Source of the DNA: Siphonodentalium dalli
Lineage: Eukaryota; Mollusca; Scaphopoda; Gadilida; Siphonodentaliidae
Assembly (NCBI GenBank): GCA_032622095.1
Contig: CP136061.1
Location: 134,685,587 to 134,749,586, forward strand
Reading direction: 5' to 3'
DNA: 64,000 bases
Shown: positions 34,059-45,280 of the stretch, piece by piece
How positions within the stretch are numbered: position 1 is the first letter of the stretch
How the letters are laid out: each line of letters starts with the position of its first letter
Program-made: the position numbers and the translations under genes
Notes under the pieces: generated by a model
What the model saw: the letters and a program-made list of their open reading frames with translations, nothing else
The model's database searches: none
What the model was told of the DNA's origin: nothing

Positions 34059-35210
34059 TTAAAGGCTCACTTAATAAGCTGACATTATTCCATATTACAT
34101 GCCATTTGGAAGAGGAACCAAAAAATATATATTCCACCAGAATACAAAGCAGCAGTTGCCTAGGACTGTCCACCAAGTGACAGATTCATTCCAAGACCCC
34201 CCCCTTGTCAACCCAGAATGCATCAGAATTCAAACTAAGAGATAGTTATTCCCCTTCCATTGAGTATAATAGACTTGATAGTACAGTCCGGATAACAAAT
34301 TAAACACAGGACAAACATTGGTACCTCGACAAAAACAACATGTTCCCTGTTTATTCGACCGGATCAGTTGATAATACAATGTTTTTGGAGCTTCCTCTTT
34401 CAAATGGTATATAACATGGAATCTACTATATATTTTGAGACTTCCGTATATATATATTGTATATATGTACGCTATAGACTCGAGAACTGTTGGGCCGATT
34501 GAACCCAAACTTGCTGTGTAAGGGTAAAAACAAACAGGCAGTGCCCTCGGACCATTCGCGATCCCGTGCGACCACTCCTTCGCCCTTCAACTGCCACCGT
34601 AATGGCGATTGATGGGTTAACCGCGTGATAATTAATGAGCGTTTGTCTATGAAGCGTCGCTATTAAAGAGCGTTTATCTACTTTAGTGAAAATATATACG
34701 GCATTTGACCGTCTCGGAAACTGGGGAGATATCGAGACGAAATTTCGCACTTAGGGGTTCCAAGGGACGGGGGAGATTTTCGTCGGGTCAGTGTGTGCGC
34801 CCGATGTGACATTGACCTTGAAACGGGTACATACAAATGACTTTGGGGGATATCTCGGTAGTCAGCGGTGACATCGATCTGAAATTTGTTTTATGTATGG
34901 TCAGCTCGGGACGGGAAATATTTTTGTCGGGTTATTTTGTCCACCCAACATGACCTTGACACGGGTACCCGCAACTGACCTTGGGTGATATTTCGGGCAT
35001 CAGCGGTGGCAGCGACGTGAAATTTGTTATGCATGTATGCTCAACTCGGGACGGGGAATATGTTTTTCGGGTAATATGATAGCATGCTGTGCTGTACGGG
35101 GTTACCTTGAAAAACAAAAATTAATGGATCGACCAAAGCCATGGGACCAATGCCGCCAGTGGCGGGCTAATCTGCTAGTATGTTGTATATAATGTGATCT
35201 GGGCCTTTAA
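34059..35210. mobile_element. TTAA-target MITE, family 3, split by a Helitron-like insertion
   Basis: The left part (34059-34442) begins TTAAAGGCTCACTTAA. It shares 'gttgataatacaatgtttt' and 'gagcttcctctttcaaatgg' with the intact element at 49682-50129. The right part resumes at 35179 with 'tatataatgtgatctgggcc' and closes with CTTTAA at 35207-35210, matching the right end of the intact relative. The 736 bp between are a separate insertion. Confidence 0.78.
34443..35178 (+). mobile_element. Helitron-like non-autonomous element
   Basis: The right terminus is a GC-rich hairpin (GCCGCCAGTGGCGGG) followed by CTAATCTGCTAG and then T, the hairpin-plus-CTAG ending expected of Helitrons. The left end starts with TC and a TA-rich stretch, then CTATAGACTCGAGAACTG. 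A similar left block occurs in the relative at 54139-55145 (TATAGAATCGAAAACGGG). The interior has a ~139-bp tandem repeat (GACCTTGAAACGGGTAC at 34813, GACCTTGACACGGGTAC at 34952). The left boundary is supported by comparison with the interrupted MITE. Confidence 0.72.
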
Positions 35211-36270
35211 AAGAACATTATTGCTCCATCCTGTTAACTTTTGAGTATGACACCGGTACAATTGTTTTATGGACTAATTCGGGTGCGAGAAACTGATAAG
35301 TTAGTACTCAGGTGCTATGCTAACTGTGGGAATGTAGCATTCTACTAGCATCGCCGAAAATCTCCTAGAATTCGACCATACCATTCCATAGATATCATCG
35401 TCTGAACTACGCTTAATTGTAAATATTTACATCTCGATTCGGGACGCGACAATCGGCGATAAACTAACGCAAATTATTTCGCCATCGAGAGTCATTCCAT
35501 TCAATTAATATATAATAATGGTGGTGTGTGTACTGTAATTAGGATTAATATTCGTAAAAATAACTAATTTAAACAAGATGATTCTCCATTTCTATTTGAT
35601 CACCAACTGGAGTGTTTCACATCACTTTAACGAACAAAATATGAGTTTATTCTCACAAAAAAAAAAAACTCACCAAGATTCTTGTTCCGGGTTGAAATAC
35701 ATTTTGTAGGATCGGTCGTGTAACGGCGTAAGTCTGAACGGCCACAAGGACAAGATACAAGACTTTAGTCTAGAAACTAGGACTGGGATTCATACGATCA
35801 TTCCACTTGTATCACTTGTATATTAATGTATGACATTACCTCCTGTTCCTGTTCATGCCTGTGCCGCTCGGTATGTCATGTTACGGTTTAACCTGAAACC
35901 AAATTATGACACGACGGTTTTCAACGGTCGTATAGAAACATTATCTGTCGAGTCTTTGCAGCACAATCCTTTTTTTTGTGTTCGAGTCAACAATTATGAT
36001 AGCTGGGGTGTTAAAGTTATACATTCCAGTATATCAAATGTTCACAGAAAATGAAACATATATTTGGCCATTTAGGGCCAATAAAATATTTTTGCCAAAA
36101 GGAAATTATCTTTATTTTATTTCGCAACTTTGGCAAACGTCATTGTGAATCGTAAACGTAAATCAATCTCAATCAGTCTATATAAGGTTACACGACCCTA
36201 ATTGTTCCACGAAATAGGCCCAACACAATCCACAAACCTATATCTATAAGCACTTCCTCAAATTTTAGAG
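35211..36270. other. No gene recognised
   Basis: An open frame at 35830-36054 has no recognisable domain. An A-run lies at about 35658. No repeat family shared with the rest of the window is evident. Confidence 0.45.
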
Positions 36271-36796
36271 GGGGCAGTACAGTAAATCCGGCCATTAAAT
36301 TTATTATGTGACAATCTCCTTTTATACTCAACAGAATCTATGCAACAAATAAACGAAGGTGACTTATAGTTGAGTTTGACAGTGCGTGAGAAAATTGTCA
36401 ACATGTCATTGAACTCTGATCCGTGAAGTGATCTGTTATGACACAAACCAATGAAATCACGCGCGTGATTCGCCACTCTTCAATGAATTGGAGGAATCCC
36501 ATCAATTCAATAACCGATTATGAATGAGATATCCAGAGACGTAAATATGGTACATTTTCGTCAGCTTTTTAAAGAGACTGGTGCAAAATACAATCGTGTG
36601 CTCTGTGAACGATGCAAACAACACGCATGGTAATAATAATTAAAATGAATTTATGACTCGAGTAATAAACTCATTATCATTATAATGACCATGTTTACAT
36701 TAATCCATGGCTCAAATTCATTCATTTGTTGCATGTATTATGTTGAGTATAAAAGGAGATGGTCCCATAAATGGCCGGATTTAGTGTACAGTACCC
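36271..36796 (+). mobile_element. Inverted-ended element (~80-bp arms) with a BED-like exon
   Basis: The left arm (36271-36355) runs from GGGGCAGTACAGTAAATCCG through CTCCTTTTATACTCAACA. The right arm (36712-36796) is its inverted copy with scattered changes. No clear 8-bp target duplication flanks it. The inner part encodes a short BED-like frame (36547-36633). By analogy with the hAT element at 25198 this is probably a deleted hAT relative. Confidence 0.7.
36547..36633 (+). pseudogene. BED-like zinc-finger fragment
   Basis: The 28-codon frame MVHFRQLFKETGAKYNRVLC, then ERCKQHAW, ends at TAA. It has the aromatic/basic spacing and C20-x2-C23 pair of the first half of a BED finger. It ends at GCATGGTAATAA, where GCATG|GTAATA would be a good splice donor. 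The fragment at 25317 ends the same way. The second half of the finger and any catalytic domain are missing. Confidence 0.5.
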
Positions 36797-36956
36797 CTTG
36801 ACATATCAGCGGTCCGATAGACACCATAAAACTACCAATATAGTACAAATGAGCCAATTAGTAGTATTTTCTTATGGTTAGATGTCGACTTACAAAGGGA
36901 AAGTTCTAAAACTCTTCCATGACGGGAGCTTCGCTGGTGCATCATTAAATATCCCG

Positions 36957-37109
36957 TGCCAGTGCATTCTCTTATATATACGAGTCTCCCAAAGGGAGCC
37001 TCGCACATATAAGAGAATTAGCTGGCTTACAAGGTCAAGGCCAATATTGTAAGGCCAATGTAGGCTCCCTTTGGGAGACTACCATATATAAAATAATGCA
37101 TTGGCACAG
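36957..37109. repeat. Paired hairpins with CTCTTATATA arms
   Basis: CAGTGCATTCTCTTATATA / TATAAGAGAATTAGCTGG fold around TCTCCCAAAGGGAG and CCTCGC. A second, looser copy (GGCTCCCTTTGGGAG...ATAATGCATTGG) follows. The outer words GCCAGTGCATT and AATGCATTGGC are inverted. Same design as the hairpins at 49273-50458. Confidence 0.7.
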
Positions 37110-37838
37110 GGTTTTCGCAAAATTTCAAGAAGCCAGTCATGGAAGGGTTTAAAAAAATGTTTTTCATTATTTTTGTCAGGCAAGAATAAATTGAAATTAT
37201 CGTCGCTGATAAAAAGCGTCGATGAAGAGCGTTCTCAATTTTGATCTTTTGTACTCATTTTCAAAATATAACTGATGTATGCTTTTGTGGATTTTCTCGA
37301 TATACCTGTGACTGCAGGAATTTTCTTCCGCCTGGCCATGGTAAGCTGGAAAATTTTGACTGATTTCAAGTTGGTATACAATCGACCACCGATCTTCATC
37401 CTAAATATGGATTAACAACTTCAATACATAACAATTTAACAAAAACACGATCTTAAAAAGCTGAAAATTTGGGAGATTGCACTTGGAAAATATATAACCA
37501 CGTTTCTGGGTTAAAAATAGCGACACCGTACTCCGAAGTAGGTTATTCTCTCCGTGGCTTTTCTGCCAATATCGCGTTTCAAGGACCAAGATGGGTATAT
37601 CCCATTAAAGTTGACACCATGTTTGCCGAACGTTGTTACTACACAATTTCTTACGAAGAATCGATGGTTATTTCTATCGAAGTATAATATCGATCCGTCT
37701 CTATTTGAGAAGTATCACAAATGTCTAGACTGCTCTAACGAGACACCCGGTTACCGCGCAGTAGCCCAGATACCCGCTTGTTATACGGATTGACGTATAC
37801 GTATACTGTACATAGTAAAGCCGACGGCGTCATTGTCG
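37110..37838. other. No gene recognised
   Basis: Overlapping plus-strand frames at 37469-37793 are not similar to any family I know. Confidence 0.4.
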
Positions 37839-40800
37839 CCACAATTTGGTGTGTTGGGTACCCAGCTTCACGAAAAGGTGTTTTTGGTACCAAACTTGAC
37901 ATTTTCGGTTTTATGTTATATATGTTATCGTAAATCATAAAGTTGTTTCACCGAAAAAAAGCAACCATTAGTCACAAAATTAATGTAAATTTTGAAGATT
38001 GGTACATATCGGTGTGACTAATTACCGCCCCCCCCCCACGTGGACGCTATATATATCTCGAAGTTATAAGGTATACCGCATACTACCCGAGGGCAACCTA
38101 GAAAAGTTTACTCGTTCGCTCGTCTCCGGTCGGTGTTATTAACCCCGCAAATGCCGATATCGACTAAGAGAGTACGGGTGTCTTCGTGTGTCTTCGGACA
38201 GTATATTTTGATGATGCGCAGAAGTGCAACACCACCTGAGTATGACATCCAAATACTGACTCGCTGACGCGTTCACGGCCGATGTTATTAACACCTCAAA
38301 ATCCGGTAAAATACCGTATCAACAAAAAGAGCCTGGGAGAAGCCGGGACCGTCCGGTCGCCCCTATATATGTGCCCGTGGACGCTATATCTCGACGTTAT
38401 AAGGTAGCTGCATACTACATGAGGGCAACCTAGAAAATTTTACTCGCTCGCTGTCTCCGGCCGGTGTTATTTGGTAGACTTTAATAAATGACATTGTATA
38501 TATGTGAATGGTATTTAATAAGAGAGATATGCACATATATACATTCAATATATTTTTTGTTGGTTTTTTGTTTTTTATTTTCTTTATTTTTAATAAAGTT
38601 TTATGTGTATATATTTGGACAATGTGTTCATGGGCCGTCCCCGACTCCCGAAGAAAGCCCAGAGCGGCAAGCAGGCCGAACATATGTGGGTATTTGCCAA
38701 CTAATATTATCATATAATCTATTAGTTCCACTTTAAGTCATCTCAGGTCCAAGATAAGTAAGTAATGTTTTATTCTCAGTTCAGCCATTATTATCCCATA
38801 CCATTCTCCTGGTCAGGAGACCCACATGTAACAATTTCCCTACATAAGGCGCCCTTTGTTGTTAATATGTGCCCCTCTATTTCGTCTGAGGTCAATGGCA
38901 TCTATCTCAAGATATTCTAAGGGTCAATCTATCCACGTGTTTCAATTGTAACCGACCAGATTGCAACAATTTTGTGTATATAATTAATTATTTAATTAAA
39001 TTAATTATTAGTGTCATTTTAAGACATCTGATGTCAATGGGACCTATCTAATAAGATTCCTCGGGTCAAATTACTAATATGTGCAAATTTTTAGTTCCGG
39101 TTGTCCAGCCGTTTCTGTATAAACAATCAGTAGATACAAGCCAATTGCGACAGCCTTTCAGGTTTGACCATGTCTGTCGCTTGTAGTCCCTCATGTGACG
39201 TCACATGAAGGAAGATTAACGATTCAGACTTCGCAATCCATAATTTAATATTCAATCGCCATAACCAAGACACGGGAGTGTGTCAATAGTATATATATAT
39301 ATATACATTTATTTCCTCCGCAACGGAGAGTTTAACATTATACATCATACACAAGTTTAGAGTTTCAACATATTGGTGACAAAAATAAACATCAATTTAT
39401 CACATGGTTTTATACACAAAATATGCGCAATACAAATTCAATGAGATATGTGCATTGCAACTGTTGGCCTCGTGTATTTATAATTTCGCGGAACACTTCA
39501 CCTGGATAAAGTATCTGTCTGATGGAGAAAGACGGAGTTGTCTGCGATATAGCTTTATTTGCGTTATAGAGTTGTTGAGTTATATTGTCAAATTGTTCAA
39601 GGAGACACCCGGGCTCTTTCAGTAAATGCGGTATTTTACCGGATATTTGAGGGGTTAATAACATCGGCTGTGGACGCGTCGGCATTTGCGGGGTTAATAA
39701 CACCGACCGGAGACGAGCGAGCGAGTAAAATTTTCTAGGTTGCCCTCAGATAGTATGGCGCTACCTTATAACGTCAAGGTATAGTGTCCACGGCCGTGGA
39801 CGCGTCAGCGAGTCAGTATTTGGAAGTCACACTCAGGTGGTATTGCATCAAAATATTCTGCCCGAAAACACACCCGGGATCCCGGGATCCATCGGGCTCT
39901 CTTAACCAATATCGGCATTTGCGGGGTTAATAACACCGACCGGAGACGAGCGAGCGAGTAAAATGTTCTATGGACGCGTCAACGAGTCAGTATTTGAAGT
40001 CACACTCAGGTGGTATTGCATCAAAATATACTGCCCGAAACAACACGAAGACACCCGGGCTCTCTTAGCCAACGTCGGCATTTGCGGGGTTAATAACACC
40101 ACCAGGAGACAGCGAGTGTGTAAATTTTTCTAGGTTGCCCTCAGGTAGTATGTCGCTACCTTATAACGTCGAGATATAGTGTCCACATGTCTATGGGCGC
40201 CCCGGGTGGTCCCAGCCTCTCCCGGGCTCTTTTTGTTGATACGGTATTTTACCGAATTTTGAAGGGCTAATAATATCGGCCGTGGACGCGTCAGCGAGTC
40301 AGTATGGATGCCACACTCAGGTGGTATTGCACTACCGCCCATCATCAAAATATACTCTCCAAAACCACAAGAAGACACCCGGGCTCTCACTGGCTCTCTT
40401 AACCATTGTCGGCATTTGCGGGGTTAATAACACCGACCGGAGACGAGCGAGCGAGTAAAATTTTCTAGGTTGCCCTCAGATAGTATGGCGCTACCTTATA
40501 ACGTCAATGTATAGTGTCCACGGGCCCATGTGGGAACCCGGGCTCTCTCGGACGGTCCCGGCCTCTTCCGGGCTCTTTTTTGCTTATACGATATTTTACC
40601 GCATTTTGTGGGGTTAATAACATCGGCCGTGGACGCGTCAGCGAGTCAGTTTTTGGAAGTCACACTCAAGTGGTATTGCATCAAAATATACTGCCGTAAC
40701 CACACGAAGAAACCCGAGCTATATATATCCGGGCTCTCTTAGCCAATATTGGCATTTGCGGGGTTAATAACACCGACCAGAGACGAGCGAGCGAGTACAA

Positions 40801-42219
40801 TTTTCCAGGTTGACCTCAGTATAGTATGTCGCTACCTTATAAGGTCGAGATATATAGTGTCCACGGGACCATGGGCGCGCCTGGGCGCGCCTGGGCGGTC
40901 CCGGCCTCTCTCGGGCTCTTTTTGTTGATACGGTTTACCGGATTTTGAGGGTTTAACTATATCGGCCTTGGACGCGTCATCGAGTCAATACTTGGATGTC
41001 AATCGCAGGTGGCATTGCACTACCGCGCATCGTCAAAATATACTTTCCAACACCACAAGAAGACATCAGGGTATCACTGGTTCCCATAGCCAATATCGGC
41101 ATGTGAGGGGTTAATAATACCGGCCGAAGACGAGCGAGTAAAATTTTCTAGGTTGCCCTCAGGTAGTATGTTGCTACCTTATAACGTCGAGATATAGCGT
41201 CCACGGGCCCATGGGGGCGCCCGGGCAGTCTCGTCCTGTCCCGGGCTCTTTTTGTTGTTACGGCATTTTACCGGATTTTGAAGGGTTAATAACATTGGCC
41301 CTGGGCGCGTCAGCGAGACAACATTTGGATGGCACACTCAGGTGATATTGCACTACCGCGCATCATCAAATTATACTCTCCAAACCATAAGAAGACACCC
41401 GGGCTCTCCCTGACTCTCTTAGACAATGTCGGCATTTGTGGGGTTAATAACACCGACCGGAGACGCGCGAGCGATTAAAATTTTCTAGGTTGCCCTCAGG
41501 TAGTATGTCGCTACCTTATAACGTCGAGGTATAATGTCAACGAGCCCATGGGGGCGCCCGGGCTCTCCCGGGTGGTCCCGGCCTCTTCCGGGCTCTTTTT
41601 GTTTATACGGTATTTTACCGGATTTTGAGGGGTTATATATAGTAACATCGGCTGTGGATGCGCCAGCGAGTCAATATATATTTGGATGTCACATTCAGGC
41701 GGTATTGCACTACCGCGCATCATCAAAATATCCTGTCCAACCGGGCTCTTCCGGGCTCTCTTAGCCAATATCGGCATTTGCGGGGTTAATAACGCCGGCC
41801 GGTGACGAGAGAGCGAGTAAAATGTTCTAGGTTGCCCTCAGGTAGTATGCCTCTACCTTATAACGTCGAGATATAGCGTCCACGGGCCCATGGGGCGGTC
41901 TCGGACGGTAATTAGTCACGCTAGTACCTATATATATATATATATATATATGAGCCATTTGATAGCATGCTATATTTCTTCAACAATTGTGTGATCAAAC
42001 TATTACAAAGGTCAAGCTGGGTACCCAATACATCTTTTCCTAAAGCTGGGTACCAAACACACCAAATTTGAAGATTAATTGTTACCTATGTATGAGCCAT
42101 TTGATAGCATGCTATATTTCTTCAACAATTGTGTGCTCAAATCATTACAATGGTCAAGCTGGATACCCAATACATCTTTTCCTATTATAAAGCTGGGTAC
42201 CAAACACACCAAATTTGAG
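37839..42219. mobile_element. 4.4-kb foldback element built of satellite DNA
   Basis: The outer left sequence AATTTGGTGTGTTGGGTACC (37849) is matched by inverted copies in the right flank ending near 42217. Further in, GTGACTAATTACCG (about 38017) pairs with CGGTAATTAGTCAC (about 41907). Inside, satellite blocks lie in opposite orientation: about 1.3 units at 38033-38475 (minus) and about seven at 39610-41935 (plus). The central 1.1 kb is unique, with no recognised protein. A C-run at 38027 and TA-runs at 39289 and 41928 sit at internal junctions. Confidence 0.78.
39610..41935 (+). repeat. ~340-bp satellite array
   Basis: GCGGGGTTAATAAC-type words fall near 39691, 39923, 40086, 40421, 40761, 41107, 41441 and 41782. 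The last five steps are 334-346 bp; the earlier ones are shortened copies. Each unit contains GAGACGAGCGAGCGAGTAAA, TTTTCTAGGTTGCCCTCAG, CTACCTTATAACGTCGAGAT, GTCCACGGGCCCATG, CGGGCTCTTTTTGTTGATAC and GTGGACGCGTCAGCGAGTCA. Units are noticeably CpG-rich compared with surrounding DNA. Confidence 0.88.
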
Positions 42220-42290
42220 GATTAATTGTTACCTATATATGATCCATTTGATAGCATGCTATATTTCTTCAACAAGATTGGTGACAATGA
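41952..42290 (+). repeat. ~142-bp tandem repeat at the right end of the foldback element
   Basis: CATTTGATAGCATGCTATAT starts at about 41956, 42098 and 42245. Each copy ends in GCTGGGTACC words that are the inverted partners of the 37.85-kb end. Confidence 0.8.
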
Positions 42291-42412
42291 TCCATTCAGT
42301 CATAGTGTACGTTCACAAAGCTGGAAAAATGTAAGGCAAACTTTCATTAAATTCTTCATATCTGCCTATATATATTACACACGGTAGCATATTAGCGCCA
42401 GGTGAACAAATC

Positions 42413-42597
42413 CTAAGTTGTATATACAAGATAACTTCGTTGTATATATAAGATGGCTAAGTTGTATATACAATATAGCTAAGTTGTATATTTAAGATGG
42501 CTAATGAAAGTTGTATATGCAAGATAGCTAAGTTGAATATCCTAGACAGCTATATGTTCTATATACAAGCTAGGTAAGTTGCACATACAAGATAAGT
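42413..42597 (+). repeat. ~25-bp AT-rich tandem repeat
   Basis: About seven imperfect copies of AAGTTGTATATACAAGATAG occur, with the TTGTATATACAA core palindromic in each. Confidence 0.8.
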
Positions 42598-45016
42598 TCG
42601 AACAATCGAATAGATGCATGATCATACGTCATTGGCCAGTTGTTGGGCGTGACGCTTTCAATTCGGTTATTCAAATAATGTATTCTCAAATCATATTATA
42701 CGGCAATATAGACATATATACTATATCAACATGCCCCCCCCCCCCCTCCAATTTCATTTTAATATATAATTTTCATGAATAATAATGAATTTTCATTTAA
42801 CTGAAGTAACTGTATGAGGTCAACGTGTTATGTACAGTGTGTGTAACTGTGCTGCAGCTCTTTTCAAGAATATACAATATCTTAGCATTTGGGGAAGAAC
42901 ATTGAAAATGCAGTCATAAATATAATTAATTTGATGATTTTATGATAAAATTTCACATTAAGATTAGCAATTATGCAGTTTGTGCATGTAACATCTCTCC
43001 CTGTTTTTTTTTATTTCCAGGCACAAAACACTTACACAAGTCGCTTATATAACTAGTTATGCGCAATAACATGTCTTTTTATTACCATAGGAATTACCTT
43101 GGAATCTGTTTCTGTCATGCAAGCTAGAAACAGGTAGATTCTGAATAGACAATATATAGTGGCATAGAGACCGTTCACAAGACGGTTGGTAGGCTGGTAC
43201 GGGTGAATGAACGTGAAGGCAGAAGGCTAGTATAGTCCGTTAGCAGCTATACAAGTGTCTGGCCAACAATTTCAGTAAGCATTAATACACATTTGTTTAT
43301 TTGAGGGCATCAACTTCAGAATTTATCGAAATCATCTCAAACAGCCTTTATCATAGAAATGATTACAAAACTGTGTGACTATTGTGATCCTACTTGTCAG
43401 AAACCTGAATATATATTCAGCTCAAATTGTTTTAAATATTTATGTAAAAATAAGCGAGTAAAACATCTCTGATACATTGTATGGCTATTGGATATGCAGG
43501 TGTTAATGCAAATTCTTCGAAAGTTTGTCTAAAAATAATGAGTAAAACAAATTTTGTCTAGAAATAAAGGGGTGAGTACCCGAAAAATGCAATAAAACAC
43601 TTAAGATATAATTGAAAACTTGGATGGTGGATACCGAAAGTTACAAAAATTACAAAAATATCCCACGTGTCTGGAATTTTTGTTATGACCCCTCTCCGCT
43701 TAGATTAGAAAAATCCCACATCCTAATCTACCACAACTAATTTACCAACGCAATGATTGTGGAATTTAAACTGCAAAGGAACTTATTTAAAGGTTAGCGG
43801 GGAGAATTTCGAATGTTTATCGAGACAACATTTAGTCCTAAAAATCAGCTATTAGCTTCAACTTCGCGAGATGGTTGCCGCCCAGGGCGTGTGCAGATAC
43901 TCTTTTCTATGCACAACGCATATCTTGTACACTGTCTGTCAACAGAAGACGTTTAATTAAGGTCCCCGATACGACAGACCCTCTCATATTTCCCATTTGA
44001 CTTTTATTTCGTGCTGTTTGACAAACGCCCATTTTGGTGTCAAAAATCGGGGTAATGCATTGAACTGCATACCAACAAGTCGAACGATTTCCTGTTCAAA
44101 CGTTACAGTGACATAGCGTTTAGGAGCCCCAAAATTGTACCCAATAATGCCCACTGCCAGACCCTGTTGTGATGGTCAAAACTAAATCGACAAATACGTT
44201 AAATACTGTTAGACGGAATCATTAAATTCATAGAAGGTATAGAATAAAGAGCGTTCACTGTTAGTCTATTACTGATAAATTCTGAATTAAAAAGGGTTTA
44301 TCTCACTTTTGAGCCAATATTTTAAAACAGATGAGAAATTGCCGTGGTTTTAGTATAGGTTTTTTCAGAGCATATAATGTCAGACCTATATACCGATAAT
44401 TCGATCATGTATTGATCGATATGTCATATGATAACTCTACTACTAAGGTGTAGGCATACACAATTTTTGAGGTTCAAATGAGCCCTGTCTGTTCATTCGA
44501 AGCTATCACCATACCAACTCTCGGCCGATAAGTCACGAAGCTCTACACGCACACCTCCACACAAACATACGCAGCCCCAAAAGGTAGAGGGGTAATGTTA
44601 CAAGAGCTATACTCGACAAACTATGGGCCCGATCATTGGCAAAATCGTTATGCGGATATCCCGGAAGTATATTTCGTTCCCAGTGACACAAATGTCAATA
44701 ACGGGACATTTGAAGTATAGGATTGAATCGCACATCGGCTTGGTTCCATAAATGCCAGACAATTATTCCGTGATTAGGTGTATATATAGGACGTCACGAA
44801 GAAACCATTATAGTTTGAGTTGCGAAAACTCACTACTTGTTGGGAGTAGGTAAGTGCGCACCAAATCATGCAGTCAGAGCAGAACTAGGTATAGATATTC
44901 ATGTTCCGTCGAAATATTATGCAGAATGGCTAATTATGATGCAAAATTATCAAATGTATATCTCAAAACAAAATAATGGCATCAGCCGTCTCTGAACATA
45001 TGATGAGGAAAGCTAA
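42598..45016. other. No gene recognised; unique sequence
   Basis: A C-run lies at 42726. One copy of the 'aataaagagcgtt...gttagtctatt' family lies near 44245. No coding frame longer than about 60 codons was recognised and no tRNA was seen. Confidence 0.45.
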
Positions 45017-45023
45017 ATGCAGC

Positions 45024-45278
45024 TCTTTATTCAGGACTATAAACGCATTTGGCTGTCAAAATATACAGGTTTATATAATAACCAAACATATAGTATCATT
45101 AGAAATTTCAAGTGTAAGCTGTGTAAGCTACATGTTTCATTAAATATCCAAACATATAGTGTCATTAGAAATCTCAAGTGTAAGCTTCGGGAAGAACATG
45201 TGAAAGAATTCAAGAGATCTATATTTGATGACACTAAACGAGATGGACAGAAAAATACTCAGAACCTACAGGTTGTTT
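45024..45278 (+). CDS. Unidentified candidate exon with a 22-residue internal duplication
   Basis: An open stretch follows a CTTTATTCAG|G acceptor-like site (45023/45032 area) and ends before CTACAG|GTTGTT. It encodes two adjacent 22-residue repeats, NQTYSIIRNFKCKLCKLHVS and IQTYSVIRNLKCKLREEHVK (66-bp period, in frame), then a charged tail (EFKRSIFDDTKRDGQ). Differences between the copies are mostly conservative. I recognise no family. It could equally be a non-coding tandem duplication that happens to be open. Confidence 0.25.
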
Positions 45279-45280
45279 AA

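Noticed and set aside
39610-41935. CRISPR-like array
   Set aside because: Repeats are ~340 bp without unique short spacers, and the genome is animal; this is satellite DNA.
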